The position numbers and the translations under genes were made by a program. This document shows positions 61,788 to 64,000 of a stretch of DNA of 64,000 bases, piece by piece. The stretch is from assembly GCA_016789025.1 (NCBI GenBank), contig JAEURC010000069.1, forward strand, positions 62,001-126,000, in the 5' to 3' direction. This stretch comes from Anaerolineales bacterium (lineage in GTDB: Bacteria; Chloroflexota; Anaerolineae; Anaerolineales; Villigracilaceae). Positions within the stretch are counted from its first letter, which is position 1; each line of letters begins with the position of its first letter. The notes under the pieces are model-generated. The model had not been told where the DNA came from and made no database searches. It was given only the letters and a program-made list of their open reading frames with translations.

Positions 61788-61811
61788 TAAAAAGGAGCGG
61801 ATAACCGCTCC
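61788..61811 (-). terminator. terminator after tRNA-Arg
   Basis: Leftward GGAGCGG-TTAT-CCGCTCC followed by TTTTT, just after the tRNA 3' CCA. Confidence 0.85.
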
Positions 61812-61820
61812 TCATCATCG

Positions 61821-61897
61821 TGGCGCCCTCGGCGCGACTCGAACACGCGACCTATTGCTCCGCAAGCAAGCGCTCTAATCCACTGAGCTACGAGGGC
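61821..61897 (-). tRNA. tRNA-Arg(GCG), CCA encoded
   Basis: Acceptor GCCCTCG/CGAGGGC, D arm GCTC/GAGC, anticodon arm CTTGC-TTGCGGA-GCAAT with anticodon GCG, T arm GCGTG-TTCGAGT-CGCGC, discriminator G and encoded CCA. The outermost anticodon-stem pair is a C-T mismatch. Arg CGY codons are usually read by ACG (inosine), so GCG is notable. Confidence 0.88.
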
Positions 61898-61949
61898 ATT
61901 TGGCAGGCGGGGATTTTAATTCAGATTCAACGAGGGGTCAAGTGAAACG

Positions 61950-63440
61950 CTATGAGCGCCAATGTGGCATAGAGAAGTCATTTCTATGAACTAGTTTTAA
62001 GAATTCGGGGACAACTTCGGGGTCGAATAATTTTCCGGTTTGTTCTTTGATGTATTCGATGGCTTTCTGCTTTGTCCATGCATTCCGATACGGGCGCTCG
62101 GAGGTCAGGGCGTCGTATACATCGGCAATCGAAAACACTCGGGCTGAAAATGGAATTTGCTCGCCCTTGAGATTGTCCGGGTAGCCGGTGCCATCCCATC
62201 GTTCATGATGCCAGTGTGGAATATCGAGAGCAGGGGATAAATAGCTGATCGGGGTTAGTAATTCTACGGCAACGGCGGGATGTTTGCGCATAATGTTCCA
62301 CTCATCTTCTGTGAGCGGACCGGGTTTGAGGAGAATGTCATCAGGAACGGCGACCTTGCCAATATCATGGAGGATGGCCCCACGACGAATATGGATCAAC
62401 TTCTCCTTTGCCACACCCAAAGCAAGAGCAAGTTGCACCGTCATATCTGCTACTCGGCGGGTGCGTCCTTCAGTTTCCCGATCCCGAAAGTCCAAGGTGC
62501 GCAACCAGCCTTCGATGGTCGAATCGTATGCCAAACCCAATTCCGCATTGGATTTTTGCAGGTTTTCGAACAAAATGGCATTGTCGATGGCTATGGCTCC
62601 CCTCCCTGCAAGAATGTCGAGAAATTCAAGCCACGTTGCGTCAGGGTTTAGAATCGATGAATGAAATACCTCCAGCACACCGAGAATGCGTCCCTTTGTG
62701 ATAAGTGGCAAGCCCATGTAGGAGACGAATTTTTCACCTTGTAGATATGAGGGCATGTCGCCGCCCTGCGCGTTCCCGGCGATGTTCGGGATGTGGATAC
62801 GTTTTCTTTCCAATGCTACTTGTCCTGCGTATCCAGTCCCGAGTTTTAGAAAGACTGATGGGTGAGTGCGCGCGCGGAATCCTCTCGATGCCGCTAGAGT
62901 AAGTAGGTTGGTTTCGGGATTCATCAGTAGGAGGGCGGAAGCATTCGCAGGCAAGAGGGCGTTTGTCTGTTCCAGCAGGAGGGGGAGGAGCAGGTTCAAG
63001 TCGAGGTTGGAAGCGATGGCGAGATCAAGGCTTCGCAATCCGGTCATCCGCTGCAACTGTTGTTGCATTCTCAATTCAGATTGTTTGTATTTTGTTATAT
63101 CTCTCGAGAACAAGATCTGTTGAGAGGGGGAAAGGCAGGTTAATCGCCCGTCGAACCAAAATTTCTGGCCATCGAAGGTGGTTAGTGAATACTCAAATGG
63201 AAGAATATGCCCGCTTTGATAAAACTCCTCAAGCCCGCCTGGATATTTGCTGATGGGAAGCAGTTCGCCAATTCGCTGGTAGTGAAATTCCCCTGAAAAA
63301 TTTTCAGCTAGGTGAGGGGCGGTCAGCTTGTAATCTAAGATATTCCCGCGAGCGTCTAATACTACAACCAGATCGGCGGAGGATTTGAGGATCGATTCAA
63401 GCAGGGATTCTGCCGGGCGTGCTGTCAATTGATTGTCCAT
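61950..63440 (-). CDS. PAS-GAF-HD-GYP protein (putative cyclic di-GMP phosphodiesterase)
   Basis: 496 residues. An N-terminal PAS-like sensor (about 15-120), a GAF domain (about 145-300), then an HD-GYP domain: HD pair in ILHDIGKVAVPDDILLKPG (about 350-368), HHERWDGTGYPDNLKGEQIP (about 413-432) containing the GYP motif, and VFSIADVYDALTSERPYR. Such enzymes hydrolyse cyclic di-GMP or another cyclic dinucleotide. No membrane segment. It lies downstream of the two small genes at the right edge with an apparent hairpin between. Confidence 0.9.
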   Translation of the reverse strand: MDNQLTARPAESLLESILKSSADLVVVLDARGNILDYKLTAPHLAENFSGEFHYQRIGELLPISKYPGGLEEFYQSGHILPFEYSLTTFDGQKFWFDGRLTCLSPSQQILFSRDITKYKQSELRMQQQLQRMTGLRSLDLAIASNLDLNLLLPLLLEQTNALLPANASALLLMNPETNLLTLAASRGFRARTHPSVFLKLGTGYAGQVALERKRIHIPNIAGNAQGGDMPSYLQGEKFVSYMGLPLITKGRILGVLEVFHSSILNPDATWLEFLDILAGRGAIAIDNAILFENLQKSNAELGLAYDSTIEGWLRTLDFRDRETEGRTRRVADMTVQLALALGVAKEKLIHIRRGAILHDIGKVAVPDDILLKPGPLTEDEWNIMRKHPAVAVELLTPISYLSPALDIPHWHHERWDGTGYPDNLKGEQIPFSARVFSIADVYDALTSERPYRNAWTKQKAIEYIKEQTGKLFDPEVVPEFLKLVHRNDFSMPHWRS

Positions 63441-63446
63441 CAGGTA

Positions 63447-63520
63447 TTAAAATAAAAACACGGCGGACGCGGGGCACGGTGTATCCCTTGTCACCATGCC
63501 CCCCAATTCCACCGCGTCAC
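63447..63520 (-). terminator. possible terminator after the small right-edge operon
   Basis: Leftward GGGGCATGGTG (63502-63492) pairs with CACCGTGCCCC (63481-63471, one wobble), followed by a T-rich run (TTTTTATTTTA) after a 10-nt gap. The stem-to-T-run distance is longer than usual, so this may instead be a dispersed repeat. Confidence 0.4.
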
Positions 63521-63539
63521 CAAGGGTGAGCCAATTTGG

Positions 63540-63818
63540 TTAGACACCTTGCAGTGCCTGGTTTACCTGTTGGGCAAAATCAGCCAGATCTTCAGCCCGT
63601 ATCGATTTGATGATGGATACTTCTCGATCGGACAGGGCAAAGGGTTGACCCAAGTATCCGTTCGCGAGCGCTTCTTCCGGGGTTTTGAGGAGTGTTTCGC
63701 GGAATTGCCCGCTAACTACAGCTGCGGCAAATAAGCGATGGAGTCCTCCGCGTTTGGCGGGTTGCTGGCTATAGCCCATGGATGGTTTTTTGTAGGTGTC
63801 AAAGGTGAGCAATGCCAT
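63540..63818 (-). CDS. small protein resembling the leader part of Nif11/NHLP-type peptide precursors
   Basis: 92 residues. A basic, aromatic N-terminus (MALLTFDTYKKPSMGYSQQP), then a helical domain HRLFAAAVVSGQFRETLLKT, PEEALANGYLG (about 47-57) and LSDREVSIIKSIRAEDLADF (about 62-81). The FRxxLLxxPExALxxGY...LxxxExxxIxxIxAxxLxxFA order is what I recall from Os1348/Franean1_4349-type and Nif11-related leader regions, but no core peptide follows: the protein stops at QALQGV. TAGGAG lies 7 nt before the ATG. It is 28 nt downstream of the repeat-peptide gene. Assignment is by pattern only. Confidence 0.55.
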   Translation of the reverse strand: MALLTFDTYKKPSMGYSQQPAKRGGLHRLFAAAVVSGQFRETLLKTPEEALANGYLGQPFALSDREVSIIKSIRAEDLADFAQQVNQALQGV

Positions 63819-63846
63819 GGTAATCTCCTAGCTCGAAATCAATAGC

Positions 63847-63969
63847 TTACCGGCCGCCAGTGCAACCATCGGCAGGGGATCGGCGCCCACCAGTGCAACC
63901 ATCGGCAGGAGATCGGCGCCCTCCGGTGCAACCATCGGCAGGTGTATGCAGAGAGAATTTATTGTTCAT
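63847..63969 (-). CDS. 40-residue peptide with three PADGCTGGRRS repeats (putative multi-core modified-peptide precursor)
   Basis: Leftward ATG 63969, after GAGG 9 nt upstream, to TAA at 63847. The product is MNNKFSLHT followed by PADGCTGGRRS, PADGCTGGRRS and PADGCTGGR. DNA repeat unit is 33 nt (11 codons). The five variable positions among copies (Thr, Gly, Gly, Arg and Ser codons) are all third-base synonymous in this frame, whereas the alternative leftward frame would change amino acids. Each repeat carries one Cys, one Thr, one Asp, a GG and an RR/R, fitting repeated cores with protease sites. It has no Nif11-like leader of its own. No named family is recognised. The region upstream is outside the window. 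Confidence 0.75.
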   Translation of the reverse strand: MNNKFSLHTPADGCTGGRRSPADGCTGGRRSPADGCTGGR

Positions 63970-64000
63970 GGGATATTTCCTCTTTCTTTCAAATTTTTCC

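Noticed and set aside
63855-63945. CRISPR-like direct repeats of 33 nt
   Set aside because: Only three contiguous copies with no spacers, and the copies vary only at synonymous codon positions of a leftward frame. It is a coding tandem repeat.

Overview
The window looks like a chromosomal segment of a Chloroflexota bacterium, most likely Anaerolineae. This is inferred from the gene complement, the moderately GC-rich codon use and the very high load of short dispersed palindromes and heptamer repeats; no search was run. It is mostly housekeeping DNA with no transposase, prophage or CRISPR array.

Layout. Left end (1-12 kb): a ClpC unfoldase cut by the window edge, a LOG-family enzyme, a VOC protein, a leftward trio (alpha/beta hydrolase, VTT-domain membrane protein, GT4 glycosyltransferase), a TSUP exporter, and a rightward set of a lipoprotein, an MBOAT acyltransferase and two SGNH-like proteins that looks like a surface-glycan O-acylation module. 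12-14 kb: yebC-ruvC-ruvA. 14-17.5 kb: a Vps62-like membrane protein, an AT-rich lipoprotein and an rRNA methyltransferase-like gene. 17.7-35.8 kb: a nearly complete division and cell-wall (dcw) cluster, mraZ-rsmH-ftsL-ftsI-murF-mraY-murD-ftsW-murG-cvpA-like-murC-two small unknown genes-murB-ddl-ftsQ-ftsA-ftsZ. It carries a three-box MraZ operator at its promoter and has no murE. 36-38.2 kb: small membrane proteins and a VapBC-type module translationally coupled to an unknown gene. 38-44 kb: a flavoprotein reductase, a GNAT protein, a YczE-like protein, a polytopic membrane subtilisin and an aminotransferase. 44-49 kb: a fused E1 and an E2 of a 2-oxoacid dehydrogenase complex, with a four-helix-bundle gene between them flanked by inverted heptamer arrays. 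49-56 kb: small membrane proteins, a dienelactone hydrolase, a GAF/PAS histidine kinase, a HAD phosphatase, DUF998 and DUF1304 proteins, an enoyl-CoA hydratase and an AAC(3)-like acetyltransferase. 56-62 kb: dnaE, tRNA-Lys, trxA, surE and tRNA-Arg. 62-64 kb: a PAS-GAF-HD-GYP protein and two small genes.

The most unusual item is at the right edge. A 40-codon leftward gene (63847-63969) encodes three 11-residue repeats of PADGCTGGRRS. Every nucleotide difference among the three copies is synonymous in this frame and none of the neighbouring frames behaves that way, so the peptide sequence itself appears to be under selection. It sits 28 nt upstream of a 92-residue protein that resembles the leader part of Nif11/NHLP-type peptide precursors. 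Together they look like a multi-core modified-peptide system whose other genes would lie beyond position 64000.

A second theme is genome architecture. Short palindromic elements have entered coding sequences in frame (murD, rsmH, the rRNA methyltransferase-like gene, dnaE, the E2 linkers, the DUF998 gene). Heptamer or octamer arrays sit at many gene ends. At least seven genes have a -10 hexamer ending 6-7 nt before the start codon, which predicts leaderless mRNAs.
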